A DNA stretch of 64,000 bases, from assembly GCA_020746995.1 (NCBI GenBank), contig JAGPXD010000002.1:2728001-2792000 (forward strand), written 5' to 3'. The stretch's first letter is position 1, and the number at the start of each line of letters is the position of its first letter. Shown in pieces: positions 1 through 11,331 of the stretch. A model generated the notes under the pieces. The model was not told where the DNA came from and searched no databases. It worked only from the letters and a program-made list of their open reading frames with translations. The stretch is from Plectosphaerella cucumerina. Its lineage: Eukaryota > Ascomycota > Sordariomycetes > Glomerellales > Plectosphaerellaceae. The position numbers and the translations under genes are program-made.

Positions 1-1
1 C

Positions 2-1012
2 GGCAAGTCTAACGTCATGACGTTCGCCAACATCGGCCTCAAGTGGAACCTCAAAAACGGTGGCGACAACCACGGCGTCGTCGAGGCGACCGGCAGCCTG
101 CTCGCCTCGGGCAGGACCATGGTCGTCGGCTACGACGTCACGCACCCGACCAACATGGGGAAGAAGCCGTCCAAGGTCGGGATGGGCTTGGCCGGCGGCA
201 GCAACATGGGCGACGACGGCCCTCCCAGTCTCGTGGGTCTCGTGGCCAGCATCGACGGCGCCTTTAGTCAGTGGCCGGCGGTGGCCTGGGCCCAGGAGTC
301 GAGGCAGGAGATGCTCGGTGAGCCGCTCTACGAGCACTTTGGCAGCCGCCTCGCCCTCTGGCGCAAGCACAACAAGAACACGCTGCCCGAGTACATCCTC
401 ATCTACCGCGACGGCGTGTCCGAGGGCCAGTTCAGCCAGGTCCTCAGCGTCGAGCTCCCGCACATCCGCCGCGCGTGCGCCAACGCCTACCCCAAGGGTA
501 AGACCCCCAAGATCAGCATCGTCGTCTCGGTCAAGCGCCACCAGACGCGCTTCTACCCGACCGACCCGGCCAACGTGGCCACAAAGGGCAACATCAAGCC
601 CGGCACGGTGGTGGACCGCGGCATCACGCAGGCCCGCGTGTGGGACTTTTACCTCACGGCGCACAACGCCCTCCAGGGGACGGCGAGGCCCGCCCACTAC
701 ACGGTCCTGCTGGACGAGATCTTCCGCAGCCTCGGCACCCTGTCGGGCGAGCAAAAGGCCAACCGCCTCGAGCGCATGACGCTCGATCTCTGCTACCGCT
801 TCGGCCGCGCCACAAAGGCCGTCAGCATCTGCCCGCCGGCCTACTATGCAGACATTGTCTGCGAGCGCGCCCGCATCCACCGTCCCGAGTACTTCGACTT
901 TGACGAAGGCTCGAGCACCAGCACCCTCGCCGGCGGCGCGCAGGCCTCGTCGTGGAAGAGCAACAGGATCGACGTCCACCCGCGTCTCAAGGACACCATG
1001 TACTACATTTGA
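2..1012 (+). CDS. Argonaute (QDE-2-like), C-terminal PIWI part, 5' truncated by window
   Basis: The reading frame is open from base 2 to the stop at 1010-1012 (336 residues), so the ATG at 17 is internal and the gene begins outside the window. The residues form the C-terminal half of a PIWI domain. The slicer tetrad can be seen: Asp in GYDVTHP, the glutamate finger in QESRQEM, Asp in YRDGVSEGQF and His in PAHYTVLLDE. The chain ends MYYI, resembling the hydrophobic tail of eukaryotic Argonautes that lies near the active site. Family knowledge: such proteins bind small RNAs and cleave complementary transcripts in quelling or meiotic silencing. All four catalytic residues are present, so cleavage activity is likely. 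The sequence does not show whether it is the vegetative (QDE-2) or meiotic (SMS-2) paralogue. No intron is seen in this part. Confidence 0.93.
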   Translation, partial: GKSNVMTFANIGLKWNLKNGGDNHGVVEATGSLLASGRTMVVGYDVTHPTNMGKKPSKVGMGLAGGSNMGDDGPPSLVGLVASIDGAFSQWPAVAWAQESRQEMLGEPLYEHFGSRLALWRKHNKNTLPEYILIYRDGVSEGQFSQVLSVELPHIRRACANAYPKGKTPKISIVVSVKRHQTRFYPTDPANVATKGNIKPGTVVDRGITQARVWDFYLTAHNALQGTARPAHYTVLLDEIFRSLGTLSGEQKANRLERMTLDLCYRFGRATKAVSICPPAYYADIVCERARIHRPEYFDFDEGSSTSTLAGGAQASSWKSNRIDVHPRLKDTMYYI

Positions 1013-1935
1013 GGGTGCGATCACAGGTCTGAGGGAGATGTAGGTTCGAGTATGTGAGGGAGTGAGGGATCGTTTGGATACACCAGGTGCTTGATTGGAT
1101 TGACATTGGAAAAGCGATTGGAAAAGCGGTCAGAAAAGGGTTGGAGTTATCCAGGAAAAACAGCGTGTGCCAGGCAGCGAAATTTCAATTCGAGTATCAC
1201 TGTCATTTGCCTGTGTGTGTGATAGGTGACGTGGAATGACCCCTGACATTGCCGTGACGAGTCGATTCAGAAGATAATGCTGACGACGTGACCTCGCTCT
1301 CCGATGAAGCCGAGCAAGCCACACTTCACGATGCAATTGCACCCTTCTCCCGAACCCAGGCAGCAATCGGATAAGACCCTTGAAACCTCCCGTCAGCTCG
1401 GGTCACTCACCTCTAAAATGGCCCGGCCGAGCCAAGATGGGTGCATAAGTCGGGCACATTCCCACGCCGACCCCGAGGCGGGACGAATCGGAGCTTGGCC
1501 CGGGGGGGTGAAGTGCTCGCGTCGGCAGCCGACTGGGAGGTGTGGTAGGGCTGAACGGTGAGTGGGTGGACGCTCAGCTGAGCTGCGCTGAGTGTTAATG
1601 ACGGCATTGATATCAAAGGGGGGGTCCTAGCCCTGACACGGAGGCCGAGTCCCGAGAGTAGGGGACGGAGATAAAGGAGGTAAGAAGGAGGCTCGAGAGC
1701 ACGGGACGGACGAGTGAAGGGCGCGAGATGATGCTTTCTTTATTCCGCAGGGGGTTTAGTTGCCAGCATGTGAGTGAGACACACGACGCGGAGTTTTGCT
1801 TGACGCGTGCCTGAGGACGAGCTTGGATCTTAGGTCCGTTCCCCAGGTCCCCCCATTCATATAAGCTTCTTGTCTACCCCAGATCTGCGCTTGGTGTTTC
1901 CCTGTAGTTTTTTATCCCCAAGTTCGCCGTCCACC
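1013..1935. other. Intergenic: Argonaute 3' side and MFS promoter
   Basis: No supportable gene. A TATA-like element (TATAAG, 1860-1865) sits about 75 bp before the start codon of the downstream transporter, followed by a pyrimidine-rich leader. I see no repeat or structural RNA. Confidence 0.5.
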
Positions 1936-3714
1936 ATGGCCGAGACACAACACCAAGGCATGGCTTCCATTCCCGAAAAAGAAGCCGAGCGGTCCTCGAC
2001 GGAAAAGACGCCCGAGTACGCGGGCTTGCCTCCCGGCGATGAAAAGGACCATCAGGACAGCAATACACCGGTCTCCGCTGACGAAGAAGATGCGGACATT
2101 TACCCACACGGCCTCAAGCTGGGCCTCATCATCCTCTCCCTCTGTCTGGCCATCTTCCTCGTCGCCTTGGACCAGACCATCATCGCCCCTGCGTTGGGTG
2201 CTATTACGGCGAATTTCAACTCGGTCAAGGATATCGGCTGGTATGGCGCCTCGTACCTCCTTACTACCACAGCGCTGCAGCCGATCTACGGCGCGGTGTA
2301 CAAACGCTTCGATGTCAAGATTGTGTTCCTCGGGGCTGTTGCCATCTTCGAGGTTGGCAGTGTCATCACGGCAGCGGCGCCGAGTTCCGTTGTTTTCATC
2401 GTTGGCCGCGCCATCGCGGGCATAGGCTGCGCGGGTCTCTTCTCAGGAGGCATCGTGATTCTCTCGGTCAGTACCTCTCCCTCACCTCCTCCTGGAGACA
2501 ACCTCTGACACACTGAACAGTATACCCTCCCCCTACGTAAGCGCCCCCTGGCTTTCGGTCTCATCGGCGGCATGTGGGGGATCGCCTCCGTCGCGGGCCC
2601 CCTCGTTGGCGGCGCCTTCTCAACCCACGTCACCTGGCGATGGTGCTTCTACATCAACCTCCCCATCGGTGGCATCGCCATGCTCGTCATCCTCCTCACG
2701 CTGCACATCCCCGCCGAGCGCCAGAACTACAACGCCGACGGCCTCGGCCCCTTCCGCCGACTGCTGCAGATCGACCTCCTGGGCGCCAGCATCTTCATCC
2801 CCGCCATCGTGTGCCTCCTGCTGGCCATGCAGTGGGGCGGCGCCGAGTACCCCTGGTCCAACTCGCGCATCATCGGGCTCTTCTGTGGCGCCTTCGCCAT
2901 GCTCATCGTCTTCGGGGGGATACAGATCTGGAAGGGCGAGGGCGCCATCCTGCCCCCGCGGCTGTTCAAGGACCGCAACGTCGCCTGCGCCATGGCTTTC
3001 GCCTTCTTCTTCGGCGGGGCTGTGTTCCCGCTGATTTATTACCTCGCTCTGTACTTCCAAGCCATTCAGGGCGTCAGCGCCGTGCAGGCTGGTATCAAGA
3101 TTCTGCCGCTGCTGCTGGCCATGGTCGTGTCGTCCATGGCGAGCGGGGCACTGATCTCGATCTTTGGGTACTACAACCTCGTCGGCATCCCGTCCATGGC
3201 GCTCTTCTCCGCCGGCGCTGGGGCTCTGGTTACGCTTGACCTCAATACGCCCCTGCGCGAGTGGTTCGGGTTCCAGGTCCTCGCCGGCCTTGGCATTGGC
3301 GTCGGCTTCCAGCTCGGCGCCCTCGTTGTGCAGACGGTGCTGGGCCAGGAAGACGTGGCCGTTGCCACTGCCTGCGTGCAGTTCTTCCAAGCTCTGGGAG
3401 GAGCCCTGATGATCGGTGCGGCACAAGCAGTCTTCCAGAACGGCCTCATCGACGGCGTTGCCCAGGACGCCCTCGGTATTGACCCACAAATTTTTATCAA
3501 GTCCGGCGCCGACCAGGTTCGTCCCATCCTGATGCGCATGGGCCGAGAGGACGCCATTGTTCCCGTGCTCGAGGCGTACATGAAGGGTCTGCGCGACACC
3601 TACTACATCACCCTGGCCTGCGCGCTGGCCTCCTTCGTCGTCTGCTTCGGATTCGAGTGGAGGAGCGTCAAGCAGGAGAAGAAAGAGGGAGGTGCCGTGG
3701 TGCCAGCGGTGTAG
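1936..3714 (+). CDS. MFS multidrug/toxin efflux transporter (DHA14 family)
   Basis: The start ATG at 1936 has a good context (CCACCATGG). Exon 1 is 1936-2466, a 54-bp intron runs 2467-2520 (phase 0), and exon 2 is 2521-3714, giving 574 residues. The N-terminus (about 60 residues) is hydrophilic and acidic, followed by about 14 hydrophobic segments. DHA14 signatures are visible: LDQTIIAPALGAIT in TM1, the antiporter motif C region GGMWGIASVAGPLVGGAFS spanning the exon join, and WRWCFYINLPIGG after it. Family knowledge: these proton antiporters in the plasma membrane export drugs or secondary metabolites (AflT-like). No biosynthetic genes lie beside it, so a cluster role is not supported. The transcript converges on the OB-fold gene on the other strand, about 100 bp away. 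Substrate unknown. Confidence 0.92.
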
Positions 3715-3818
3715 GCGGCGGGCGGGAGAGATTGTACAATACCCCGGGAAAGGATAGATGTAGAAAGGCCAGAACCCTCCTCAGAGTAATGCAACACTAT
3801 CAAGTGCAGCAGCGGATC

Positions 3819-4913
3819 TTATTGCGTGTCGTCTGGCAGCACGTCCCAGCCTCGCTTCTTCCGCCCGGGGTGACCGGCTGGCGCATCGGATCCGACGAAA
3901 CGTAACACCCAGTCTCTGACTTTGCGTGTCTTCTCCAGCTGGGGATCAACGAGGGCGTTGGACCTGAGGTGCTCGGTGCGGTAGTACCCGCCCTCGTCGT
4001 CGTCGTCGAGCAGCCGCCGGTGCAGCAGGTGCACTCGGGTGAGGTTCTTGCGGAGGCTTTGCCCGTAGACCTTGCCCCTGAAGACATGCAGTGCGACGTT
4101 CTGGATCAGCACCACGTCCTGGCGGCGTAGCGAGGCGAGAGTAGCCTCTTGCGTTTCCTGGACAACTGAACGGGCCCCCGGCCCCGGAAGCCAGAAGGTG
4201 ACAGCGAAGCCGGAGCGTGTGTCGTCGCCAAGCAGCAGCTCGACGAGGGACATGTGGCGGCCCCAGCGCGTGACGACCTCTTTGGGGGCGATGGAGATGA
4301 TGCCAGCGATGAGGTTGACGGTCACCGTGGCAGGCGCGAGAGCCAGCAAGTCGCGCGCCTTAGGCACATCCTCAATGTCACTGAGGTGGGCGCTTGCGGG
4401 CAGCGGCGGACGGGCTGAAAGAACCGAGGTGTTTTCGTCAGGGGCAGAGCCAAGAAGCGAAGTAGAAGCGTCCGTGTCATAGGAGGCGGTCGTCTCTTCG
4501 GGCGCAGGCAGTTGAGAAGAGCGCACATCGTCGTGGCGGGCGAGCGACTCATCGTAGAACTGTGACAGGATCTGCTGGTTCTCTTGGCTCTGGGCGAGAG
4601 ACAAGGTCGTCGTCTGGCCTTGGTCACTGCGCGTTGAGTCGAAGGAGATGCTGGCCATGGTAAAGAAGTGGCTGTCTGGCTGGCGGTGCTGGGCGGGAAG
4701 GTCATAGTCCTGGGTGAGCCCGGTGCGCAGGGGCTTCGGCTTGAGGGGCAGTGACCGCCATGCTGCGAGTGTGCCGGGCTCTTGGACTTGTGTGGTGTGC
4801 AGGCCGAGGAAGGTCGAGATGGGCGGGGTGAAGTTGTCGAGGGGCTCGCGCATGCCCTGGTCAAATGTGGCGGGGTCGGGGGCGCCGGTGAAGAGAATGA
4901 CCTTGGGAGACAT
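3819..4913 (-). CDS. Orphan protein with probable OB-fold domain
   Basis: Single-exon frame of 364 residues, ATG at 4913. The first ~180 residues are low complexity, Ser/Thr/Pro-rich and acidic. Residues about 195-310 have the alternating beta pattern of an oligonucleotide-binding fold: a strand (VTVNLIAGIISIAP), a second (MSLVELLLGDDTRSGFAVTF), then LRRQDVVLIQNVALHVFRGK and GKVYGQSL. The last ~50 residues are basic with an acidic patch (LLDDDDEGG). This resembles ssDNA-binding OB folds of telomere or repair proteins such as RPA-, Stn1- or shieldin-like domains. That is pattern recognition only, and I cannot name the family. It lies 3' of the Zn2Cys6 gene, about 290 bp away on the same strand. 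Coding status is supported by length, domain-like composition and stop-free codon use. Confidence 0.7.
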   Translation of the reverse strand: MSPKVILFTGAPDPATFDQGMREPLDNFTPPISTFLGLHTTQVQEPGTLAAWRSLPLKPKPLRTGLTQDYDLPAQHRQPDSHFFTMASISFDSTRSDQGQTTTLSLAQSQENQQILSQFYDESLARHDDVRSSQLPAPEETTASYDTDASTSLLGSAPDENTSVLSARPPLPASAHLSDIEDVPKARDLLALAPATVTVNLIAGIISIAPKEVVTRWGRHMSLVELLLGDDTRSGFAVTFWLPGPGARSVVQETQEATLASLRRQDVVLIQNVALHVFRGKVYGQSLRKNLTRVHLLHRRLLDDDDEGGYYRTEHLRSNALVDPQLEKTRKVRDWVLRFVGSDAPAGHPGRKKRGWDVLPDDTQ

Positions 4914-5206
4914 GTATCCGCGGCATTGGCCTTGGGTGTCAGGGTGTGTTGTGGAGGAAGTGGTGTCCTGGTGAAGAAGTCACGGTGGGGTTCAAGCTGA
5001 GGTCTCTCTGCCTTACCACAGACAAAGTGCTGGCCTATTTGGGTCTAGTGTACCTGTCGCTTGCTCAGCCCAGGCTCCCGTCAGCTGTACCGGTACCATC
5101 GAGTCCCATGTCGGCCACTCTTCCCCTCGAAACCATCCATGAATATCTGTATCGGTACACACGATTGAATACAGGGACGAGCGTCATGTTGGAGTTCTAC
5201 GGATGC

Positions 5207-7641
5207 CTAGCCCTCATCAGTGCTTTCAACAGGCGCAGCAACGCCGTCCACCCCCATTCGTTCTGCTCCTCCCTCCATTCCAAGAAGATGCTCAAGCAAA
5301 ACAGCGTTTACCTTGAAATCAAGCGACTCTGTTTCCCATTTTCTTAGTGTTTGGACCAAACGCATAACGCTCCATGCCCACTTAGCAGGGAGCGCCGTGG
5401 CCAGCATCATGGCATTTGCCGGGTTGCACGGCCGAGACATGTCGCTGATGCCTGTATGCGGCAGGATGGTCTGCGAAGCAGCTGCAGCTGCGGCGAGAAC
5501 AACGAGAGCACAAGAAGTGCAGCCTTGGCCAAGGAACCAGAGACCATATGTTCTGTTGCAAGTTGCAAACTCCTCGATCATCTCGGACGCGCAGGAGAAG
5601 AACTCGACCAGGCGTGATTGGACCTGGCTGTGGTGAGAGTCAGCCGAGCCAGAGGCGTCTGGGCTTTGTTGAAGTGGTTCGGAGGAGTGAATGGTTTTGT
5701 AAACGAATGGGATGAGCAGACTGCACTTGATCTGCAGGATCCGTACGCGAAAAACATAATGGAGTTCATCGTCATCGCTTGATCCAGGCCCAGAAGGATA
5801 CAGGCGGCACCTATCTCCTCGGTCAACATAGCAGGGCAACCTATGACTGGGGCTACTTACACTCCATCGAGCTGGTGCAGAAACCCGGCACTCTGTGATA
5901 TCATGGCATCGGTCGACATTTCAAGGAGACTAACCCAGCTCGTGAAGTAAAAGGAGTTCAAGATTTGGTTCCCGAGGCGCCGCAACGTAAAGTCTGTCAG
6001 AGAGAAATACCAGTTCCGCTCCTGGCTTAACTGTCGGCCCGTTGTTGCTGTCAGTTCGGTGGGCGAGTTGACTATTGCGTCTGGCAGTGGCGGGAATTGC
6101 TCTCGGGGGTACAGTCTCGTTATACCAGTCTCCGGTACGTCGAGGTAGACACGTAGTTCGCTGGCAACCACGTCAGAAAGCAATTACAAGGACAAATGTG
6201 CTCTGGTGAAGGAGTGATGTACCTCTCCGCCTTGAAGCAGAACCAATACAGCTGTCGCTGATAGTCTTCATCCCCCTCTAGACCAGGCATGTCAGCACTG
6301 ACCAAATGACAAGAATGCGTGACGGTACTTACCATCGCAGCCGAAGCTGAGTGGCTCAGCCTTCCCTCGGGTGCATAGCCAGTACCTTTGGCAAGCTTGG
6401 GAGACGAGGGTCCAGGCTGCTACCGGCTGCACTCGATACATATGGTATGTTGCTGCAAGTAATAGACACTGTATCGACAGCCAGCTGGGACGAAGAAGCG
6501 AGATTCTTTTACCAGCAAGCTCAAAGAAAGCAGCGGCGGTAGATAATTGAGCTTCGTTCGGGCTAGGCTGTGATGCTGATGTGGTCTGACCTGCGTTCTG
6601 AGAATGCAGCTCTTCCGGGGAACGGTTTGCTCGAGTGTTGACGAAGCTGGAGGAGAGTGCGCCCAAAGCGCAAGTGATCAACTACTCAGGTTAGCATGAC
6701 AACTCATACCAGGTGCTTGATTTTTCGAGAATGCGTACTACTGTGCACCCCCAAGCACTCGAATCAGCCCCGTACTCCTTAGCTTTCCGAGCTTCTCGCC
6801 TGAGAATATCGACGTTGACGAAGGGATGTTTTGTGTGAACGTTGGAAAGATATCTTTCGACAAGGAAAACGATGTCGTTGTCTCTCGCATTCAACGTGCC
6901 ACCATGGAAGCTTGATAAGCCTTTAGCATAAGGTAGTATCGACGTTGGTGACTCGATTCTTTTCACATACATAGGATTCGACGCTGTCGCATTTGTCTCG
7001 TTATCAGTGGCGGCATAATGCTGGAATGGACTTGACATAAGCCGTTCGCCACCATTTCCGCTGTCAAATACTTGCCAGCCATAGATGCGGCCTGGACTCA
7101 GCGGCGCGGAAGTCTTGAGTAGATGATTATGGCTATCATCGGAACTGGCTTCGGTGATTGCTGAATCAGGATTTTGCTGATCGGGATGTCTGCTGAACAG
7201 ATTCGCCGAGGGAGGCTGAGATGCAATAGCAGCCTCCAGCTGCCGAGCCTCAATGCGTGAATTTGCCTCTGTGATGTGGACTAGCCGCTGCGAATGAAGA
7301 TCCAGCGCAGACGACAGAGACGACAGCTTGTCCAGTACAGCCAGGGTTCCGCGGTCGAGCCTAGGCCTCTAGGATCAGCAAGTGTACAATCATCAGTCAC
7401 GAGATCCGATGCCATACCCAGCTAGATCCAGTTCCTGCTGGCCAAAGCTGCAACGCGCACCAGCGCCAACACACGTCCCACACGCTGGTCGCTCGTTGTC
7501 GCACTTGATCTTCCGTAACCGGCAAAGGTGGCAGGCTGCGAGAGCTCGCTTTCGCTGGTAGCCCGGTTTCGGAGAGAGACGTGGGTACTTTGGTGATGGA
7601 GCAGAGCCGTTCCCCGGCGCTTTGATACCATCGTCCTCCAT
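5207..7641 (-). CDS. Zn2Cys6 transcription factor beside the beta-glucosidase
   Basis: Six exons read on the minus strand: 7641-7418, 7360-6739, 6681-6333, 6277-6223, 6160-5861 and 5810-5207. The introns are 50-62 bp with GT..AG ends, one holding a GCTAAC branch site, and all phases match. The product is 435 residues. The zinc cluster has Cys37, 40, 47, 54, 57 and 64 (C-x2-C-x6-C-x6-C-x2-C-x6-C). A coiled linker region follows (LDRGTLAVLDKLSSLSSALD), then the fungal-specific regulatory domain, with hallmarks such as ITCALGALSSS, LLAATYHMYRVQPVAAW and CFKAESELRVYLDVP. The upstream frame that starts at a GTG (7701) is not used, because the first ATG is at 7641. It is transcribed away from the GH3 beta-glucosidase and shares its promoter. 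I infer it regulates that gene and perhaps the sugar transporter beyond; this is untested. Confidence 0.87.
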
Positions 7642-7722
7642 AACGATGCTCCCCAGTCGTTTGTCTTTACCCCCCAAGTCCGGATGACCAGGGGGGGTCA
7701 CTATATAGCGTCAATTCGTCGG

Positions 7723-7841
7723 CGGAGTCTCGGCAATGGTCGGCTATCAATGGCTGGCCCATGAAGTCTCGGCAATGATTGGTCATTACCAGCTAGTGGC
7801 CGGGTTTGCAAGTCCTTTGGTCGTCCGCGGAGTCTCGGCAA
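7723..7841. promoter_or_regulatory. Repeated CGG-N5-CGG sites between Zn2Cys6 factor and beta-glucosidase
   Basis: The 14-mer CGGAGTCTCGGCAA occurs at 7723-7736 and again at 7828-7841. A partial copy (AGTCTCGGCAA, lacking the first CGG) sits at 7765-7775. Two direct CGG triplets with an identical 5-bp spacer are the kind of site bound by Zn2Cys6 factors, and such a factor starts 80 bp away. The copies lie in the 477-bp interval between the divergent start codons 7641 and 8119. Binding is inferred, not shown. Confidence 0.55.
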
Positions 7842-8118
7842 AGAGGAATCGCGATAGGCTGAGGACCTGATTTTGGAGCTGTCGCTAGGTATCTAGTAGG
7901 TTGCTTCGAGACTCGGCCTGTTGCGTGATCTCCACCCATCCATGATGGCTTTCGAAGCATGGAGGATGAACGATACCTTTAACTCTTCAATATACCCGGG
8001 AAAATTCACAATGATTTCGAGACTTTGCGACACAAACCGACACCGATCGCTTCTTCCCATCTCGGGCGTCACGGAGCCTTCATTTCCTACCTCCTTTTAG
8101 CGAAGTCCTACCTGGAAG

Positions 8119-10930
8119 ATGGGCTCTACCCAGCCGACAACCGAGCAACTGCTCAAGGCCATGACGCTCGAGGAGAAGATATCTCTTACATCTGGAATCA
8201 ATTTCTGGGGCACGCCTGGGATACCTCGACTAGGAATCGGCGCGGCAAAGGTGGGTTGTAGTTGACTGGCCCTGCTGTACTTCTGCTGGCTTACACGGCT
8301 CATGACAGGTCACAGATGGTCCAAACGGAGCGCGCGGTTCGGTCACCTCAGATGGTGTCAAAACAGCTTGTTTCCCTGCGGCAGTCGCCGTGGCATCGAC
8401 CTTCGACGCCAATCTTGCCTTCAGAGTTGGCCTAGCACTGGGTCGGGAAGCGACAATGAAGCACGCGGACATGTTGCTGGCTCCGACCATATGCATCCAC
8501 AGATCACCTCTCGGAGGCCGCAACTTCGAAAGCTTTTCTGAGGATCCTCTCCTATCCGGAGTATTCGGTGCGGAGTACATACGAGGAATTCAACGTTCGA
8601 ATCTTGCGGCGACGTTGAAACATTTTGTTCTCAATGAGCAAGAAACTCTCCGCAATACTGTCAATGAGACCATCTCAGAACGAGCACTGAGGTAAGGGTT
8701 GGTCACTTTGATCCCAAGACGAAGCGTCTATTAACACAGGACTTTAACTTAGAGAAATTTACCTACGCCCTTTCGAAATTGCCGTCAAAGATGCGAAGCC
8801 TTGGGCGATCATGACAAGCTTCCCGAAGATCAACGGTGTTTACTGTGACATGAACCGCAACCTCTTACAGACGATTCTTCGCGATCAATGGAAATGGGAC
8901 GGAATGACCATGAGCGATTGGGAAGGCACCAGAAGTCTGGAAGAAAGTTACGAAGCCGGGTAAGTTCAACATCAGCTGCAAGGAGTGTTTGGCAAGGTCC
9001 TGACCGACGCACCCTGTACAGCCTCGACCTGGAAATGCCCGGCCCACCCAGAAGAAGACGGACATCACAAGTTCTCAGAGCACTTTCAGATGGCTCTCTC
9101 AGACACAGCGCTGTCGACGACGCTGCAAGACGCGTGCTGGGATTGCTTGAAAGAGTTGGGAAGCTGGGGCCGGCCCAACCTGAAGGAGAAAAACTCAAGC
9201 CAGAGTATGGCATTGACTTAGCCGAGCACCGCGAGTTGATCCGAGAAGCGGGCAGAAGCGGTATCGTCTTGCTCAAGAACGAGAACAACATTCTTCCGCT
9301 CGACTTATCGCGGAGGAAAAAGATCGCGATGATCGGACCAACTTGTCGAACCGCCGCTGCGCATGGAGGTGGAAGTGCGATGCTGGCATCACACTACCTG
9401 AAGACGAATTGGGAGTCGTTTGACGAGCGACTTGGAAGCTCACATGATCTAGTATACGCCCAAGGTACTTATGCACTCGCTCCTACCTTAAGTCAACATG
9501 CCCTTCGTACTAACATACCTCCAGGGGCAACTATCGATCGCCTCTTCCCGCCTCTCCAAGAACACACCAAGAATGACCTCGGCGACCAAGGATTCACAAC
9601 GACGTACTACTCCGACCACAAATTCACGTCTGATCCCGTGTCATTCTCCTCTCCTAGTGGCCACTATTTGTCGCACATGAAAACACCGTATCGAAACCCC
9701 CAGTCGCTTCGCCACACAACAACATACACCGCTACAGAAACCGGCCAGCATTATCTTGCTTTCTCGTCGTTGGGTCCATCTAAGGTGTTCATTGATGACA
9801 CATTGGTGCATGAGCAAAAGCATACGACCGAAGATCCGTTGGCATTTGTCTTCAAAAGCCAGGAAGAGAGCCACTTCAGGTTTTCGTTCCAGGCCGGGGT
9901 CCACTACCGTATTAGGATCGACACATTTCCCGCCGTGGTAAGGGAAAGCACAGATCCGGACGTCCACAGCCATGTGCTCTTGGACGGGATACTGGGTGTC
10001 CGGATCGGCATCATCCATCAGCAAGAGTCCGAGGCAGATCTCGTGAGCGAGGCTGTTTCGTTGGCACAAAACTGCGACATCGCGCTGGTGTTTGTCGGAA
10101 CCACCGCTCAGTGGGAGACGGAGCAGAAAGATCTACTGAGCATGTCTTTGCCTACAAATGGTTCTCAAGATGACCTGATTAAGCGCGTCGCCGCGGCAAA
10201 CTCGAGGACAATCGTCATCAACCACAGTGGCGTGGCGGTCGACGTATCTCCCTGGATCGACCAAGTCAGCGGCTTTATTCAAGCGTGGTACCTGGGCCAA
10301 GAGCTCGGCAACGCCGTTGCTGATATCGTCCTTGGAGAAGTTTCGCCGTCCGGGAAGCTTCCTGTGTCATGGTCTCGAGCATATCGAGACATGCCATGCT
10401 ATGGGAACTTCGGCGCGGATTGTATTCCCACCAAGTCAGTCGACTACGCGGAGGGAATCTTTGTTGGATATCGCCATTTCGACAAGTTCTACGGCCAAGA
10501 GAATGAGGTTCGTTTTCCATTTGGATATGGCCTTAGTTACACCACGTTCAGGCTCAGCAACCCGAGAGTTCAAGGCGAGCTTGGACAAGGCATCTCCTGT
10601 GTTGAATTTGAAGTGGACGTTGTCAACACCGGCTCTCGTGCTGGTGCTGAAGTTGTTCAGCTTTACCTTCGACCACCCTTCACCCAAGGCGTGGATCGGC
10701 CGCGGAAGGAATTGGTTGGCTTTGGGAAAGTCACTCTGCAGCCCGGGCAGGGGCAGTCTTTGAGGATGGAGGTATGTGACAGAGCAGGAACATTCTGGGA
10801 TGAGTCCACAGAGACGTGGAAGCTGGTCGAAGGCGCCTATGTTCTAGAGATTGGCACCAGTTCACACCCGAAGGACTTGGTGTTCGAGATGCCATTAACG
10901 GTTGGGTCTACTACGTCTTACCTGCCATAG
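8119..10930 (+). CDS. Intracellular GH3 beta-glucosidase with PA14 insert
   Basis: Five exons: 8119-8250, 8309-8691, 8753-8959, 9022-9464 and 9525-10930, giving 856 residues. The fourth intron (9465-9524) is 60 nt, stop-free and in frame, but has strong splice and branch signals (TACTAAC), and removing it restores the conserved YAQGATIDR junction. The GH3 N-terminal domain carries SPLGGRNFESFSEDP and KHFVLNEQE, and the nucleophile Asp227 lies in MTMSDWEGT. A PA14-like beta domain spans about 400-545. The C-terminal domain has the candidate acid/base Glu in AQWETEQKD, and a fibronectin-III-like end finishes the chain. There is no signal peptide (MGSTQPTTEQLLKAM), so I infer hydrolysis of imported beta-glucosides inside the cell. 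A sugar transporter lies downstream and a divergent Zn2Cys6 factor upstream. Confidence 0.93.
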
Positions 10931-11331
10931 AAACATCAAATAGGAGAGGAAAATACACATGTTTGCAGGTGGGACAAACTTGTGATCTTGTACTGCTAGG
11001 GAAGTCATTTTGCATTTCAGTCGAGGTAACAAGTGGCCTGCAAGGTCACCACTGAGTTTCTGGCGGCCATTCTTCGCCAAACAACACAAAGGGATTGCAT
11101 TCTTAAAGTTCTGTGGACATGCCGATGCCTAGATGCCAACATGATAGCAAGACTTCACTTGACAGCTTTAACAGCACGTTGTTTTCACTTGTGTTTGTTG
11201 ACTCGAAAGTCAGTTTGATTTAAGTTGGGTACATAGACAGTGGCTTTGAGAAACACCGATCGTGAGGGACATGACGTGGATCGAATCCCATCGCCATTCC
11301 ACCAGTGCCAATCGAATCTTGAATCGATCTC
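10931..11331. other. Convergent 3' regions, no gene seen
   Basis: This is 400 bp between the stops of the beta-glucosidase and the sugar transporter. It is moderately AT-rich and has no supportable frame or repeat. Confidence 0.5.

Noticed and set aside
8888..9021. Continuous frame reading from the beta-glucosidase exon 3 through the third intron
   Set aside because: The intron has canonical GTAAGT and ACAG ends, and splicing restores the conserved MSDW-to-LDLEMPG junction.
11275..11295. B-box-like GGATCGAATCC in the sugar transporter 3' region
   Set aside because: No matching A box or T-stem. Single motif by chance.
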